DNA of 64,000 nt from Parabacteroides hominis (GCF_014287585.1 NZ_JACOOJ010000012.1:1-64000); one strand, 5' to 3'; positions 46,689 through 55,762 are shown, counted from the stretch's first letter. Notes: generated by a model from the sequence alone, not told the origin. Made by a program: numbers and translations.

Positions 46689-46715
46689 ACGTGTACATTA
46701 TATATACGTGTACAT
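46689..46715. repeat. Direct repeat ACGTGTACAT in the slp2 leader
   Basis: Two copies (46689-46698 and 46706-46715) spaced 17 bp start to start, each with the GTAC core. The slp1 leader has GCGTACAT at 19621-19628 at a comparable place, so this may be a conserved leader element or operator. Confidence 0.5.
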
Positions 46716-46783
46716 ATGATAGTAGGAAGGAACTAAGAACTGATATTTCAATTAACTGTATTATTAATATTAAAATTTAGATT

Positions 46784-49531
46784 ATGAACAAGAGATTTTC
46801 TACTCTCGTTGCTGCGTTCGCAGCATTTGCTACTGTCTCTTATGCACAGATTGGTGACAAGTATGTGCATTTGAAGAACAGTTCAAGTTACCTGACTTGG
46901 GATAAGGCTTCTTTGGCAGACTCTGTGGCACTTGGTAGTCAAGGTTCTACTAAGGCGGATATGGATTCTGCTTTGTGGAAAGCCAATTTGATTCGTGTCA
47001 ATATGCCGGGTAATGACTCTATTTACACATTGACGAACAAAGCTACTCAGAAACAGCTTTCTTTCTCTGCTAAATTGAATGGCGCAGATAAATTTGGTAC
47101 GGCTATTGCTGCTGGTATTAGCGAATTCAAAATTAAACATGGTACGGGTGGTTATAGCATTATCGGTACAACTACTGATGGTAAGTTGGTAGAGATGACT
47201 ACAACGTCTGGCTTATTGATGGTTGATGGTAAGACAGACAAAAGTGGTACAGCTGGTACAGCAGCAGTTTTCACAGTTGAAGCTGCTAAAGCTGATTATG
47301 ATGTGACTAAAGCAGATCTTGCTCCGGTTCTCCCTTCATTCAAATTTGACTTTGCCGGTCGTGACGGTGGTCTTTTCACTGCTAATGAATTGATTCCGGT
47401 TCCTGTTGGTAACAAATTCCGCTTCCAGGTAGTTGGTCAGGAAAACAGTACAAAAGGAACTAAGGCTCCGCAGTATATCACTATTGATACTGTAATGGTT
47501 GGTACTGCTGCTTCTGTAAAAGCTGCTTCTTTCCAGTTGGATACAACTATCACTGCTGCATCTTCTGCTTACAAGGGCGCTTTGAACGAAGGTTTGCAGA
47601 CATTTACTTTGAAAATGGACTTGGGTAACGATTCAATCGTTATGACAACTGATTCTATTGTTCGCTTCAATACTGCTGGTGAATTTGAAGTGGCAGATCA
47701 TGGTGCTGGTACAGGTTTTACCTATCTGGTAGGTTACAAGAGCTTCGATGGTGGTGCTAAGTTGGTTGTTGACTCTATCCAGATCAATGCTCCGCTTATC
47801 ACAATCTCTAAAGGTACTCCGGTTAAACTGGCTGGTGGAACAGGTGTTTACTCATTACAGTTGAAAGCTAAAGGCGGCAATACCAAAGCTGATTATAATG
47901 ATAAGTATTTAACAGGAACAGCTGGTGTTTATGCCGAAGCTGCTTCTGCATATGTACCTTCTACTCAGTTCTATGTTGTAGAAAACGAAGATGGAACTTA
48001 TTCGGCTCAGGCTCGTGATATTGCTTCCGCAACTGTTCCTTCTGGTGTTGCTGCCGTTGGAGGTGAAAGTTTGGCTATTGTTGATCCGGAGAAACCGTTT
48101 ACAGACAAGCCTTTGTATGCAGTAGATGCAGCCAAGAGCATTTATACTACTGTAGGTGGTGATACTTTGGTATTCACAAAGTTGGATGTAGACATGGCTA
48201 ACAAGTACATCGGTTACAAATATTATACTAAAGAAGAAATGGGTTACGGAGCTGTTAAGTTCAACCTGGCTTCTAAAGCTGCTGATGATATCTACTTGAC
48301 TTTGGTTCAGGATTCTGTAATCGCTGGTGCTAAAGGTATTGACAATGCTATTGAACTGCGTTTGATGGAAGGTGCTGATTTAGGCACTACTGGTGACACT
48401 GTTTATTATGGTGCTCGTGCTTTAGGTGATACTTTGGTTCGTGTTGCTTATGCAATGGAAAAGGCTTACAATGCTGAAGGACAGTTTGCATATGAAAATA
48501 CTGTAGTGAAATTGTCTGATCCGTCTAACGGTGGTCTTGCTGCTGCTAAGAAACGTTTCTTCTTTGTTGAAAATCCGGCTGGCGAGTCTTATAAGGTTAT
48601 TGCTGCTGATGAAGCTGCTGTTACCTCTACTGGTACTGCTGTAAATCTTGTTAATGCAAACATGGTTACAATGAACATCTCTAATCTTACTGTAACTTAT
48701 GCTGCTCCGACTGCAAGTGTTGAAACTTACTTCAATATCGAAGGTGCTGAAGCTCCTGTTTATGCTAAGATTGGATCAGGTCATTATAATGTAATCAATG
48801 GTAATGAAATGCTGACTGCTTCTGCAGGTATCGCTAAGCTGTTGCGCGTAGGTGACGAACTGAAAGCTGCTGCTGCTGATTCTGACTTCTCTCTGTTTGT
48901 TGACTCTGCTTATGTAAATCGTGGCGACGACAATACTGAATATGGTTACTACATCTACAAAGGTGCAGAAGTTAAGAACGACACGATCGTTGGTAACGTT
49001 TTGGCTGCTAAGGGTGACTTCGTTGCTGATAAAGCTGAAGGTGATAGTGCAATCTTCCGTTCTGTAACGGTTGTTGCTGATACTATTGCTTATGCAGGTG
49101 ATCTTGATAAAGATGGCAAGCAGAAGACATATACAGTAAGAAATGGAAACAACACTTCTCTTGTTGGCTTCAAAGTTGTTGACGGTGAAGGTTACGAAAT
49201 CGTAGCTCTGAATACAAACAAGAGCTTGGCTGTGGTTAACGGTACGGTTATTTTTGCTGACAATGTTGCTCCACAGATATTTACTTTGGACGCTGCTGAA
49301 GCTCCTACTGCAAACGAAGGCGTTGAAGTATCTGAAGTAACTGTTATCGCAGGCGAAGGCCAGGTAACGATCGCTGGTGCTGCCGGCAAGAAAGTTGTTG
49401 TAAGCAACATCTTAGGCCAGACAGTAGCCAACACAGTGATCACTTCCGACAATGCTGTAATCGCTGCTCCCCAGGGTGTAGTCGTAGTAGCTGTTGAAGG
49501 CGAAGAAGCTGTTAAAGCTATCGTTAAGTAA
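46784..49531 (+). CDS. Exported surface (S-layer-like) protein with DUF6383 C-terminal domain, slp2
   Basis: A 915-residue paralogue of slp1. A Sec signal ends near residue 21 (SYAQ). The body is beta-rich, dominated by Ala, Gly, Thr, Asp and Val, and divergent from slp1. The last 70 residues are almost identical to slp1 (VIAGEGQVTIAGAAGKKVVVSNILGQTVAN...EGEEAVKAIVK), also at the DNA level. Codon use is again the restricted GGT/GCT/GAA/AAG type of highly expressed genes. The only good promoter upstream lies in the invertible cassette and points away, so the gene is predicted silent in the cells sequenced. Surface location and S-layer role are inferred from the family. Confidence 0.8.
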   Translation: MNKRFSTLVAAFAAFATVSYAQIGDKYVHLKNSSSYLTWDKASLADSVALGSQGSTKADMDSALWKANLIRVNMPGNDSIYTLTNKATQKQLSFSAKLNGADKFGTAIAAGISEFKIKHGTGGYSIIGTTTDGKLVEMTTTSGLLMVDGKTDKSGTAGTAAVFTVEAAKADYDVTKADLAPVLPSFKFDFAGRDGGLFTANELIPVPVGNKFRFQVVGQENSTKGTKAPQYITIDTVMVGTAASVKAASFQLDTTITAASSAYKGALNEGLQTFTLKMDLGNDSIVMTTDSIVRFNTAGEFEVADHGAGTGFTYLVGYKSFDGGAKLVVDSIQINAPLITISKGTPVKLAGGTGVYSLQLKAKGGNTKADYNDKYLTGTAGVYAEAASAYVPSTQFYVVENEDGTYSAQARDIASATVPSGVAAVGGESLAIVDPEKPFTDKPLYAVDAAKSIYTTVGGDTLVFTKLDVDMANKYIGYKYYTKEEMGYGAVKFNLASKAADDIYLTLVQDSVIAGAKGIDNAIELRLMEGADLGTTGDTVYYGARALGDTLVRVAYAMEKAYNAEGQFAYENTVVKLSDPSNGGLAAAKKRFFFVENPAGESYKVIAADEAAVTSTGTAVNLVNANMVTMNISNLTVTYAAPTASVETYFNIEGAEAPVYAKIGSGHYNVINGNEMLTASAGIAKLLRVGDELKAAAADSDFSLFVDSAYVNRGDDNTEYGYYIYKGAEVKNDTIVGNVLAAKGDFVADKAEGDSAIFRSVTVVADTIAYAGDLDKDGKQKTYTVRNGNNTSLVGFKVVDGEGYEIVALNTNKSLAVVNGTVIFADNVAPQIFTLDAAEAPTANEGVEVSEVTVIAGEGQVTIAGAAGKKVVVSNILGQTVANTVITSDNAVIAAPQGVVVVAVEGEEAVKAIVK

Positions 49532-49561
49532 TTGACGATACGGATAAATTGATAAAAGTAT

Positions 49562-49594
49562 TTCAGTTTCCCCTCCCACGGGGGGGAGACTGAA
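49562..49594 (+). terminator. Terminator hairpin after slp2
   Basis: TTCAGT and TTCCCC pair with GGGGGA and ACTGAA across a C-rich loop; an AT-rich stretch follows. Confidence 0.75.
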
Positions 49595-49636
49595 TGAAAT
49601 AATAATCAAATAATTCTAAGATTCATCGTGCGCCCC

Positions 49637-49664
49637 GTAGAGATGCACGGCTGTGCCTCTCTAC
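49637..49664. repeat. Short palindrome GTAGAGA...TCTCTAC
   Basis: Seven-bp perfect outer arms around an inner GCACGGCTGTGC stem. It belongs to a class of palindromes scattered between genes in Bacteroidetes; no function is assigned. Confidence 0.6.
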
Positions 49665-49776
49665 AATGGCAATTACCCCGCGAGGGCGAACAAGCGATGA
49701 ATATTAATACTAAAGTAATGAAATTAAAAAAAGTTCATCTGCTCTCCCTCTGTGAAGACCGAAGCAGACAAAAAAC

Positions 49777-49807
49777 AATCCCCTGTAGTCACTGATTGCA
49801 GGGGATT
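49777..49807. terminator. Hairpin AATCCCCTG / CAGGGGATT
   Basis: A nine-bp perfect stem with a 13-nt loop and an A-rich left flank. It may end a leftward transcript or protect the upstream one. The rest of the gap 49532-49916 shows only this, the two hairpins before it and the possible promoter at 49870-49877. Confidence 0.5.
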
Positions 49808-49869
49808 CGTTGTAAAAAGAAATAGGAAAGATAATTGACCTTTTGCCTTTTATTTACGATATATTTACC

Positions 49870-49877
49870 TATATTTG
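49870..49877 (+). promoter_or_regulatory. Possible -7 box for the Rpn-type gene
   Basis: TATATTTG fits TAnnTTTG. TTTTG lies at 49841-49845, but the 24-bp spacer is longer than usual. Confidence 0.45.
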
Positions 49878-49916
49878 TCGTCGTAGTAATAACAGTTGCA
49901 ACTAAAACAATTAATT

Positions 49917-50816
49917 ATGGACAAATTTATCAATCCCTTCTCTGATTACGGCTGGAAAAAGATTTTCGGCAGTGAAGTAAGCAAAGATCTTATCATCAGT
50001 TTCCTCAATGAAGTAATCCAACAGGAAGTAATCGTCGACATCACGTTTCGCAATGTCGAGATGCTCGGTTTGAAACAAGACCAGCGCCGGGCTGTTTTCG
50101 ACATCTTCTGCGAGAATGAAAAGGGGGAAGTCTTTATTGTCGAGATGCAGAAAAGCCGGCAGAAGTATTTCTCCGACAGGGTGTTGTACTACGCCTCGTT
50201 TGCAATCCAGCAACAATCCATGATCGTAAAGGAAAGGCTCGAAAAGGAGCCGGACGAAGTAGTCCGCAAACGCTGGAACTACCAGATCAGCAAGGTATAT
50301 GTCGTGTGCATCCTTAACTACGTGATGGACCCGTCCCGTCCGGATAAATACCGCTGGGATGTCGTGCGCATGGACCGTGAGTTAAAGCTCCCCTTCAGCG
50401 AAACACTCAACGAAATCTATATCGAAATGCCGAAATTTGTATTACCTTTGTCGGAGTGCGACACGCTTTATAAGAAGTGGTTATATGTCTTAAACAACAT
50501 CGAGATCATGGAACGATTACCGAAAGAACTGAACAATCAGATATTCCGCAAGCTGAAAAGCATCGTGGAGGTAGAGCGCATGACGCCCGACCAACGCCTG
50601 GAATACGAACTTAGCCTTTCCGTCGAACGTGACCTATCCGCCGCCCTCGACACCAGCTTCGAAGACGGAATGGAAAAAGGGATGGAAAAAGGAAAAGAAA
50701 AAGGAAAAGCCGAGGAACAACGCCTTATCGCTGCCAATTTAAAAAAGCAGGGGATCAATGTCGAAACGATTGCACAATGTACCGGTTTGTCGGTAAAAGA
50801 AGTTAGCGGGTTATAA
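49917..50816 (+). CDS. Rpn family (PD-(D/E)XK) nuclease / transposase-like protein
   Basis: A 299-residue protein of the RpnC/YhgA-like family. The start MDKFINPFSDYGWKKIFGSEVSKDLIISFLNEVI is typical. The nuclease core reads FDIFCENEKGEVFIVEMQKS, giving the D...ExQ metal site. The C-terminal part has a low-complexity DGMEKGMEKGKEKGK stretch made by a slippery purine repeat (about 50664-50710), then a small helix-turn-helix-like end (GINVETIAQCTGLSVKEV). Members stimulate recA-independent recombination in E. coli; in Bacteroidales they are numerous and of unclear role. ATG 49917 is chosen as the family start. Confidence 0.88.
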   Translation: MDKFINPFSDYGWKKIFGSEVSKDLIISFLNEVIQQEVIVDITFRNVEMLGLKQDQRRAVFDIFCENEKGEVFIVEMQKSRQKYFSDRVLYYASFAIQQQSMIVKERLEKEPDEVVRKRWNYQISKVYVVCILNYVMDPSRPDKYRWDVVRMDRELKLPFSETLNEIYIEMPKFVLPLSECDTLYKKWLYVLNNIEIMERLPKELNNQIFRKLKSIVEVERMTPDQRLEYELSLSVERDLSAALDTSFEDGMEKGMEKGKEKGKAEEQRLIAANLKKQGINVETIAQCTGLSVKEVSGL

Positions 50817-50841
50817 CCTGTTAATGCTCATCATTGGACCG

Positions 50842-50872
50842 GCCGGGTTGTTTAAACTAAAGGCAATCCGGC
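50842..50872. terminator. Bidirectional hairpin between convergent genes
   Basis: GCCGGGTTG and CAATCCGGC pair with one mismatch across a 13-nt AT-rich loop. It abuts the stop of the minus-strand protease gene. Confidence 0.6.
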
Positions 50873-51571
50873 TTACAGCATATGATACTTCTTCAGCTCC
50901 TTCCTCAGCTCTAACGCTCTCCCGTCCGTGACCTTGTCCATCAACGCCCAGAAACGGTCGCTGTGGTTCATCTCTATGGTGTGGCAAAGTTCGTGGAGGA
51001 GGACGTAGTCGATCAGGGGCCAGGGCAGGAGCATCAGGGAGAGGGAAAGGTTGATGCTACGGCGTGTCGTGCAACTTCCCCAATGGCTTTTGCTGTTGAA
51101 TATCTTTACACCTGTGCAGGTGAAACCGTGCTGGGAGGCGAGGTCGAGCAACCGCGAAGGCAATAGGCGGCGAGCCTCGTGCCGGAGAGCCTGTTCGAGG
51201 AAATCTTTCAGAAGTTTTTGTACACGTTCGTCGGTAAAGCCGGTCTGTGCGGGGCAGGCGATGTGCAGGATGCCGTTGTCTAATTTCATATAGAAGTTAG
51301 CCCGGTCGGTGCGGAAGATATGGAGGCGGAACGTTGCGGTCTGCATCTCCGTCTTGTCCGTCAGGAGCGGGCGGGCGGGATGTTTGGCAAGGGCTATGAG
51401 AAGTTTTTCCTTGTTTTCGCGGATGAAAGCCAGCATACGCGCTTCGTTGCCCCCCGGAGGCATGGTAGCCGTAATCGTCCCTTTGGAGATTTTCAGCGTA
51501 TAGCGGGTAGCGCGGGGACTGGTGCGGAGGAGGATGGTTCCCAGCTCTTTGTCTTGTATCGTCTTTTCCAT
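50873..51571 (-). CDS. YgjP-like zinc metallopeptidase domain protein
   Basis: A 232-residue protein of the DUF45/WLM-type metallopeptidase family. The zinc motif is HELCH (193-197) with a third His at 203 (MNHSDRFW). SHWGSCTTRRSINLSLSLMLLP precedes it, a strong family signature. No signal peptide is seen, so it is probably cytoplasmic. Substrate unknown. It is divergent from gpmI, and TACTTTTG on the minus strand just ahead of the start may be its -7 box. Confidence 0.9.
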   Translation of the reverse strand: MEKTIQDKELGTILLRTSPRATRYTLKISKGTITATMPPGGNEARMLAFIRENKEKLLIALAKHPARPLLTDKTEMQTATFRLHIFRTDRANFYMKLDNGILHIACPAQTGFTDERVQKLLKDFLEQALRHEARRLLPSRLLDLASQHGFTCTGVKIFNSKSHWGSCTTRRSINLSLSLMLLPWPLIDYVLLHELCHTIEMNHSDRFWALMDKVTDGRALELRKELKKYHML

Positions 51572-51625
51572 TTCGTTTGCAAAAGTAATATTTTATGGGC
51601 AAACAATATATGGTTGAAATTGATT

Positions 51626-51633
51626 ATCTTTGC
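51626..51633 (+). promoter_or_regulatory. -7 box of the gpmI promoter
   Basis: TATCTTTG, giving a leader of about 40 nt to ATG 51682. No clear -33 TTG at the right distance. Confidence 0.55.
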
Positions 51634-51681
51634 GCCCGGATAACGAAAATGAGTATAAACAATATAATAAATTAAGCAATC

Positions 51682-53199
51682 ATGAGCAAGAAAGCCCTTT
51701 TAATGATTCTTGACGGCTGGGGTATCGGCGATCAAGGTAAAGACGATGTAATCTTTAACACTCCCACTCCTTATTGGGATAGCCTGCTGGCCACTTATCC
51801 TCATTCACAGTTACAGGCAAGCGGTGAAAACGTAGGGCTGCCTGACGGACAAATGGGTAACTCTGAAGTCGGACACCTCAATATCGGGGCCGGACGTATC
51901 GTTTACCAGGACTTGGTGAAGATCAACCGTGCCTGTGCCGACAACAGCATCATGAAGAACCCTGAAATCGTTTCTGCCTTCTCTTACGCCAAAGAACACG
52001 GCAAAAACATCCATTTCATGGGGTTGACCTCCAACGGTGGCGTACACAGTTCTTTCGACCACCTGTTCAAACTTTGCGATATCTCCAAGGAATACGGAAT
52101 CGACAATACTTTCATCCACTGCTTCATGGACGGTCGCGACACAGACCCGAAAAGCGGTAAAGGGTTTATCGAACAACTGACGGCCCACTGTGCACAGTCT
52201 GCCGGAAAGATCGCATCCATCGTCGGTCGTTTCTATGCAATGGACCGCGACAAACGTTGGGAACGCGTGAAAGAAGCCTACGACCTGCTTGTTGAAGGCA
52301 AGGGAAAACAGGCTACCGACATGGTTCAGGCTATGCAGGAATCGTATGACGAAGGTGTGACCGACGAGTTTATCAAGCCGATCAACAACGCTACCGTAGA
52401 CGGTACGATCAAAGAAGGCGATGTCGTGATCTTCTTCAACTACCGTAACGACCGTGCAAAAGAATTGACCGTCGTGCTGACCCAGCAGGATATGCCGGAA
52501 CAGGGGATGCACACGATCCCCGGCCTGCAGTATTATTGCATGACTCCGTACGACGCTTCTTTCAAAGGCGTTCATATCCTGTTCGACAAGGAAAACGTCC
52601 AGAACACATTGGGAGAATACCTGGCTGAAAACGGGAAGACTCAGCTTCATATCGCCGAAACGGAAAAGTATGCTCACGTGACTTTCTTCTTCAACGGCGG
52701 CCGCGAAACTCCGTACGAAGCTGAAGAACGCATCCTGGTTCCGAGCCCGAAAGTCGCCACTTACGACCTGAAGCCGGAAATGAGCGCTTACGAAGTAAAA
52801 GATAAATTGGTTGAGGCTATCGATACGCAGAAGTTCGACTTCATCGTCGTGAACTATGCCAACGGCGACATGGTAGGCCACACCGGTATCTACGGCGCGA
52901 TCGAAAAGGCGGTAACGGCTATCGACAACTGCGTGAAAGACACGGTTGAAGCAGCCAAGGCCAACGGTTATGAAGTAATCATCATCGCCGACCACGGCAA
53001 TGCCGATCACGCGCTCAACGAAGACGGCACTCCCAACACGGCCCACTCCCTGAACCCTGTCCCTTTTGTATATGTAACAGAAAACAAAAATGCAAAAGTA
53101 GAAAACGGTGTCCTGGCCGACGTCGCTCCCTCTATCCTGCACATTTTAGGCATGGCGCAGCCGGCTGATATGACAGGACATGACTTGATTAGAAATTAA
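51682..53199 (+). CDS. gpmI: 2,3-bisphosphoglycerate-independent phosphoglycerate mutase
   Basis: A 505-residue metalloenzyme interconverting 3- and 2-phosphoglycerate in glycolysis. [11 protein letters not shown] (metal-binding Asp), the catalytic Ser61 in [30 protein letters not shown], and the C-terminal metal sites [14 protein letters not shown] and [12 protein letters not shown] are all present. Normal length for the alkaline-phosphatase-superfamily form. Together with pyk this is the second lower-glycolysis gene in the window. Its own promoter and a GC-rich palindrome bracket it. Confidence 0.97.
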   Translation: MSKKALLMILDGWGIGDQGKDDVIFNTPTPYWDSLLATYPHSQLQASGENVGLPDGQMGNSEVGHLNIGAGRIVYQDLVKINRACADNSIMKNPEIVSAFSYAKEHGKNIHFMGLTSNGGVHSSFDHLFKLCDISKEYGIDNTFIHCFMDGRDTDPKSGKGFIEQLTAHCAQSAGKIASIVGRFYAMDRDKRWERVKEAYDLLVEGKGKQATDMVQAMQESYDEGVTDEFIKPINNATVDGTIKEGDVVIFFNYRNDRAKELTVVLTQQDMPEQGMHTIPGLQYYCMTPYDASFKGVHILFDKENVQNTLGEYLAENGKTQLHIAETEKYAHVTFFFNGGRETPYEAEERILVPSPKVATYDLKPEMSAYEVKDKLVEAIDTQKFDFIVVNYANGDMVGHTGIYGAIEKAVTAIDNCVKDTVEAAKANGYEVIIIADHGNADHALNEDGTPNTAHSLNPVPFVYVTENKNAKVENGVLADVAPSILHILGMAQPADMTGHDLIRN

Positions 53200-53226
53200 G
53201 AAGTAAGAATTTGAGAAATCAATCCC

Positions 53227-53252
53227 TTGCCGGGGGATTAATCCCCCGGCAA
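53227..53252 (+). terminator. Perfect 26-bp palindrome after gpmI
   Basis: TTGCCGGGGGATT and its complement meet without a spacer (centre TTAA) and would form a very GC-rich hairpin followed by an A/G-rich tract. Likely a terminator or transcript-end stabiliser, although no T-run follows directly. Confidence 0.6.
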
Positions 53253-53292
53253 AAGAGAGAAAAGATACAATTTTTAATTTTCAATTTAAGAA

Positions 53293-53877
53293 GTGATTCA
53301 AATAGACAATACCCTGGTCAGCCTCGACGTTCTCGAACGACAGTTTTTATGCGATCTGTCCCATTGCAAAGGTGTTTGCTGTGTGGAAGGTGATTCCGGT
53401 GCACCCCTGCTGGAGGAAGAGGTGGGCGAACTGGAAAAGGCCCTTCCGGTTATCTGGAACGACCTGGCGCCGAAAGCCAGGGAGATCATCGAGAAACAAG
53501 GCGTTGCCTATGTTGATGAAGAGGGAGACTTGGTGACCTCTATCGTAAACGGCAAGGACTGCGTTTTTACTTGCTACGATGCGGACGGAACTTGCAAATG
53601 TGCGGTGGAGAAGGCTTATCGTGAAGGCAAACTGTCTTTCTATAAGCCTGTTTCCTGTCACCTTTATCCGGTCCGCGTGGAAAAATACGATACGTTCGAA
53701 GCGGTTAACTACAATCGCTGGAATATCTGCAAAGCCGCAGAGGTGTTAGGTAAGAAAGAAAAACTCCCGGTCTATAAGTTTCTGAAAGAACCGCTGATCC
53801 GCCGTTTCGGAAAGGAATGGTACGACGCGCTCGAAGAGATTGCCGGAGAGTGGGAGAAACAGAAGAGCGAAGAGTAA
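53293..53877 (+). CDS. DUF3109 family cysteine-rich protein
   Basis: A 194-residue cytoplasmic protein with conserved cysteines in the YkgJ-like pattern: FLCDLSHCKGVCCVEGDSGAPLLEEE near the N-terminus, then CVFTCYDADGTCKCAVEKA and SCHLYPVRVEKYDTFEAVNYNRWNIC. The cysteine set suggests a bound iron-sulfur cluster or zinc. Function unknown. The start is GTG 53293, giving the family N-terminus MIQIDNTLVSLDVLE. Confidence 0.9.
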   Translation: MIQIDNTLVSLDVLERQFLCDLSHCKGVCCVEGDSGAPLLEEEVGELEKALPVIWNDLAPKAREIIEKQGVAYVDEEGDLVTSIVNGKDCVFTCYDADGTCKCAVEKAYREGKLSFYKPVSCHLYPVRVEKYDTFEAVNYNRWNICKAAEVLGKKEKLPVYKFLKEPLIRRFGKEWYDALEEIAGEWEKQKSEE

Positions 53878-53894
53878 TCTAAGGCTAATATAAA

Positions 53895-53936
53895 AGAGCC
53901 AGGTACGCGGATCCGTCCATCCGCGTACCTGGCTCT
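53895..53936. terminator. Bidirectional terminator, 18-bp perfect stem
   Basis: AGAGCCAGGTACGCGGAT pairs perfectly with its complement across a 6-nt loop (CCGTCC). It lies between the convergent DUF3109 and glsB genes, with A-rich and T-containing flanks. Confidence 0.85.
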
Positions 53937-53958
53937 TCGTATGTCTTTATATACCGTT

Positions 53959-54924
53959 TCAACTATTGCGTATCAAGTCGGCCGATTTGCCTTCCTCGTT
54001 CAGATAGGTCTCGATATGACGCTTCTTTTTGTCTTCGAGGATCTCGTCGATGGCGATCAGGATGCCGGTCTCTTCCACCTCTCCAAACTCATGGTTGATA
54101 GCCGTGCCGAATACGCGCATCTTAGGGGAGAGGCTCATATAAGCATTGACCAACGGCGGCACATTGATGCCGAACTTGCGGACCTCCTGGTTCAACACCT
54201 TATAATTGTCCTTGAAGTTGTCATACTTGAAAAGCTCCTGCATCTTTTCCAGGTCCGTGCCTGTTTCCAAAGGATAGACAGGAGTGATCAGTTTCTCCGG
54301 GTCGGGGAAGTGCATGTTCAGGAAATACAGGATCATGTTGCGGGCTTCGGAGTTGTAGGTGTTGTACATCGTCACCTTCCCGAAATAATACTGCAAGCTG
54401 GGGTCCACCACTGAAAGAGCCCCCAAGCCGTCCCAAAGATTGTCCAACACGAACAACCCCTTTGCGCTGCCGCAGCGGGTCGACTGGTATTCCAACGTCA
54501 CGAACGAACGGCCCAACTCGACCGTGTACGGCAAATATTCTTTATTGAACGTATCGGAGAAATTAAACAGGTGGGAAGTCGCTAAAACAGGCTTGCCGGC
54601 TTCGTCGAATTTTACATCCGAACCGCAGAGGAAGCGGTAACCGCCTAAAATCTGTTCGTCTTCAGGGCTCCACACGATAAGTTGGCGGTAAGCATCGTCC
54701 ATCGTATCGTATTCGTCGATATCGACCGGAAAGCCGGTCCCGCCTCCGTAGTACCGGAAAGCGGTTTCCCTGAGTCGCCCGATCTCCTGCATCACGTTGG
54801 GAGAGTCGTGGGCTGTGACAATGTATATCTCATTGTTGGATTTGTTGGTTCTCCGCAGCTTCTTGTCCCCGGTCAGTTCAGCTTTCAGGAGAGCACGGTC
54901 AATCGGTTTGATAATGTCTTGCAT
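53959..54924 (-). CDS. glsB: Glycine N-acyltransferase for glycine-lipid synthesis (GlsB-like)
   Basis: A 321-residue GNAT/OlsB-like acyltransferase. Features: EIYIVTAHDSPNVMQEIGRLRETAFRYYGGGTGFPVDIDEYD, QILGGYRFLCG, VELGRSFVTLEYQSTRCGSAKGLFVLDNLWDGL, as in hemolysin-like N-acyltransferases. In Bacteroides thetaiotaomicron the pair GlsB/GlsA makes N-acyl-glycine (commendamide-type) and then the O-acylated glycine lipid. This gene and its neighbour match that pair in type and adjacency. Here it is the downstream partner, 13 bp after glsA. Assignment to glycine rather than another amine is by homology of arrangement. Confidence 0.85.
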   Translation of the reverse strand: MQDIIKPIDRALLKAELTGDKKLRRTNKSNNEIYIVTAHDSPNVMQEIGRLRETAFRYYGGGTGFPVDIDEYDTMDDAYRQLIVWSPEDEQILGGYRFLCGSDVKFDEAGKPVLATSHLFNFSDTFNKEYLPYTVELGRSFVTLEYQSTRCGSAKGLFVLDNLWDGLGALSVVDPSLQYYFGKVTMYNTYNSEARNMILYFLNMHFPDPEKLITPVYPLETGTDLEKMQELFKYDNFKDNYKVLNQEVRKFGINVPPLVNAYMSLSPKMRVFGTAINHEFGEVEETGILIAIDEILEDKKKRHIETYLNEEGKSADLIRNS

Positions 54925-54937
54925 ATAGTAAAATCAA

Positions 54938-55762
54938 TTATTTCTTTAGATTATAGACGACTTCCTTCATCCACTCTGCCCACTCTGCCGGTTTACGGCT
55001 GTCCGTGAAGGTTTGCCAGGGAATCGGCTTCCCGAAATGGATACGGAATGTCTTGTGTTTACTTTTAAACATCTCGTCGGGCAGGTAGATCATTTCGTAA
55101 TTCATCTTTATGCCCAATGCTTTCCGCAGGTTGGCGAGACGGTAGAAAAAGTTAGAGTTGCGCCCTTCGAAAAACACCGGTACGACGTCCCGCCGGTATT
55201 CCACGGCCTTTTGGATAAACGACTTCTTCCATTCGGTGTCCTGTATCTTCCCGTTTTGCTTGCGCGAGCATAAGCCGGCGGGGAAAGTGATGATCTGGTT
55301 GTCCGAAGCATAAGCCTTTTCGATCAGCTCGGCGTTCTTTTTTCCCTGTGTCCCGTGTTTGTTGATGGGGACGAAGATCGACCTCAGGTTGGACAGGTAG
55401 AGCAGCAGGTCATTCACTAAGTAGCGGATCTTCCCGTCGAAACGCCCGCCGATAACGGCCGACAGGCAAATACCGTCCAACCCGCCTAACGGATGGTTGG
55501 AGGCGAATATGTACCGCCCTTCGGCAGGAATATTCTCTTCATTTACCAATTCCAGGTTCAAGTCAAAATATCCGATCAACTCCTGCATGAACGCTACCCC
55601 GTCTTTATCGTGATACCGGCGGAGGATGTCGTTCAGCTCATCCTGATGAACAGTACGGATCAGATAGCGGACCACAAAGCCGGGAATCTTACGGGCAGCC
55701 GAAGGCGCCTTTTGCTGTAATACCTGTTTGATGTCTATCTGTGTAATACCTTCTTGTGTCAT
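54938..55762 (-). CDS. glsA: O-acyltransferase for glycine-lipid synthesis (GlsA-like)
   Basis: A 274-residue membrane-associated acyltransferase of the PlsC/OlsA type. The acyltransferase motif is SNHPLGGLDG (His90, Asp96), followed by KIRYLVNDLLLYLSNLRSIFVPINKHG and IITFPAGLCSRKQNGKIQDTEWKKSF. It would esterify the hydroxyl of the N-acyl-glycine made by GlsB. First gene of the two-gene unit; the promoter at 55785-55813 has both boxes. Confidence 0.85.
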   Translation of the reverse strand: MTQEGITQIDIKQVLQQKAPSAARKIPGFVVRYLIRTVHQDELNDILRRYHDKDGVAFMQELIGYFDLNLELVNEENIPAEGRYIFASNHPLGGLDGICLSAVIGGRFDGKIRYLVNDLLLYLSNLRSIFVPINKHGTQGKKNAELIEKAYASDNQIITFPAGLCSRKQNGKIQDTEWKKSFIQKAVEYRRDVVPVFFEGRNSNFFYRLANLRKALGIKMNYEMIYLPDEMFKSKHKTFRIHFGKPIPWQTFTDSRKPAEWAEWMKEVVYNLKK

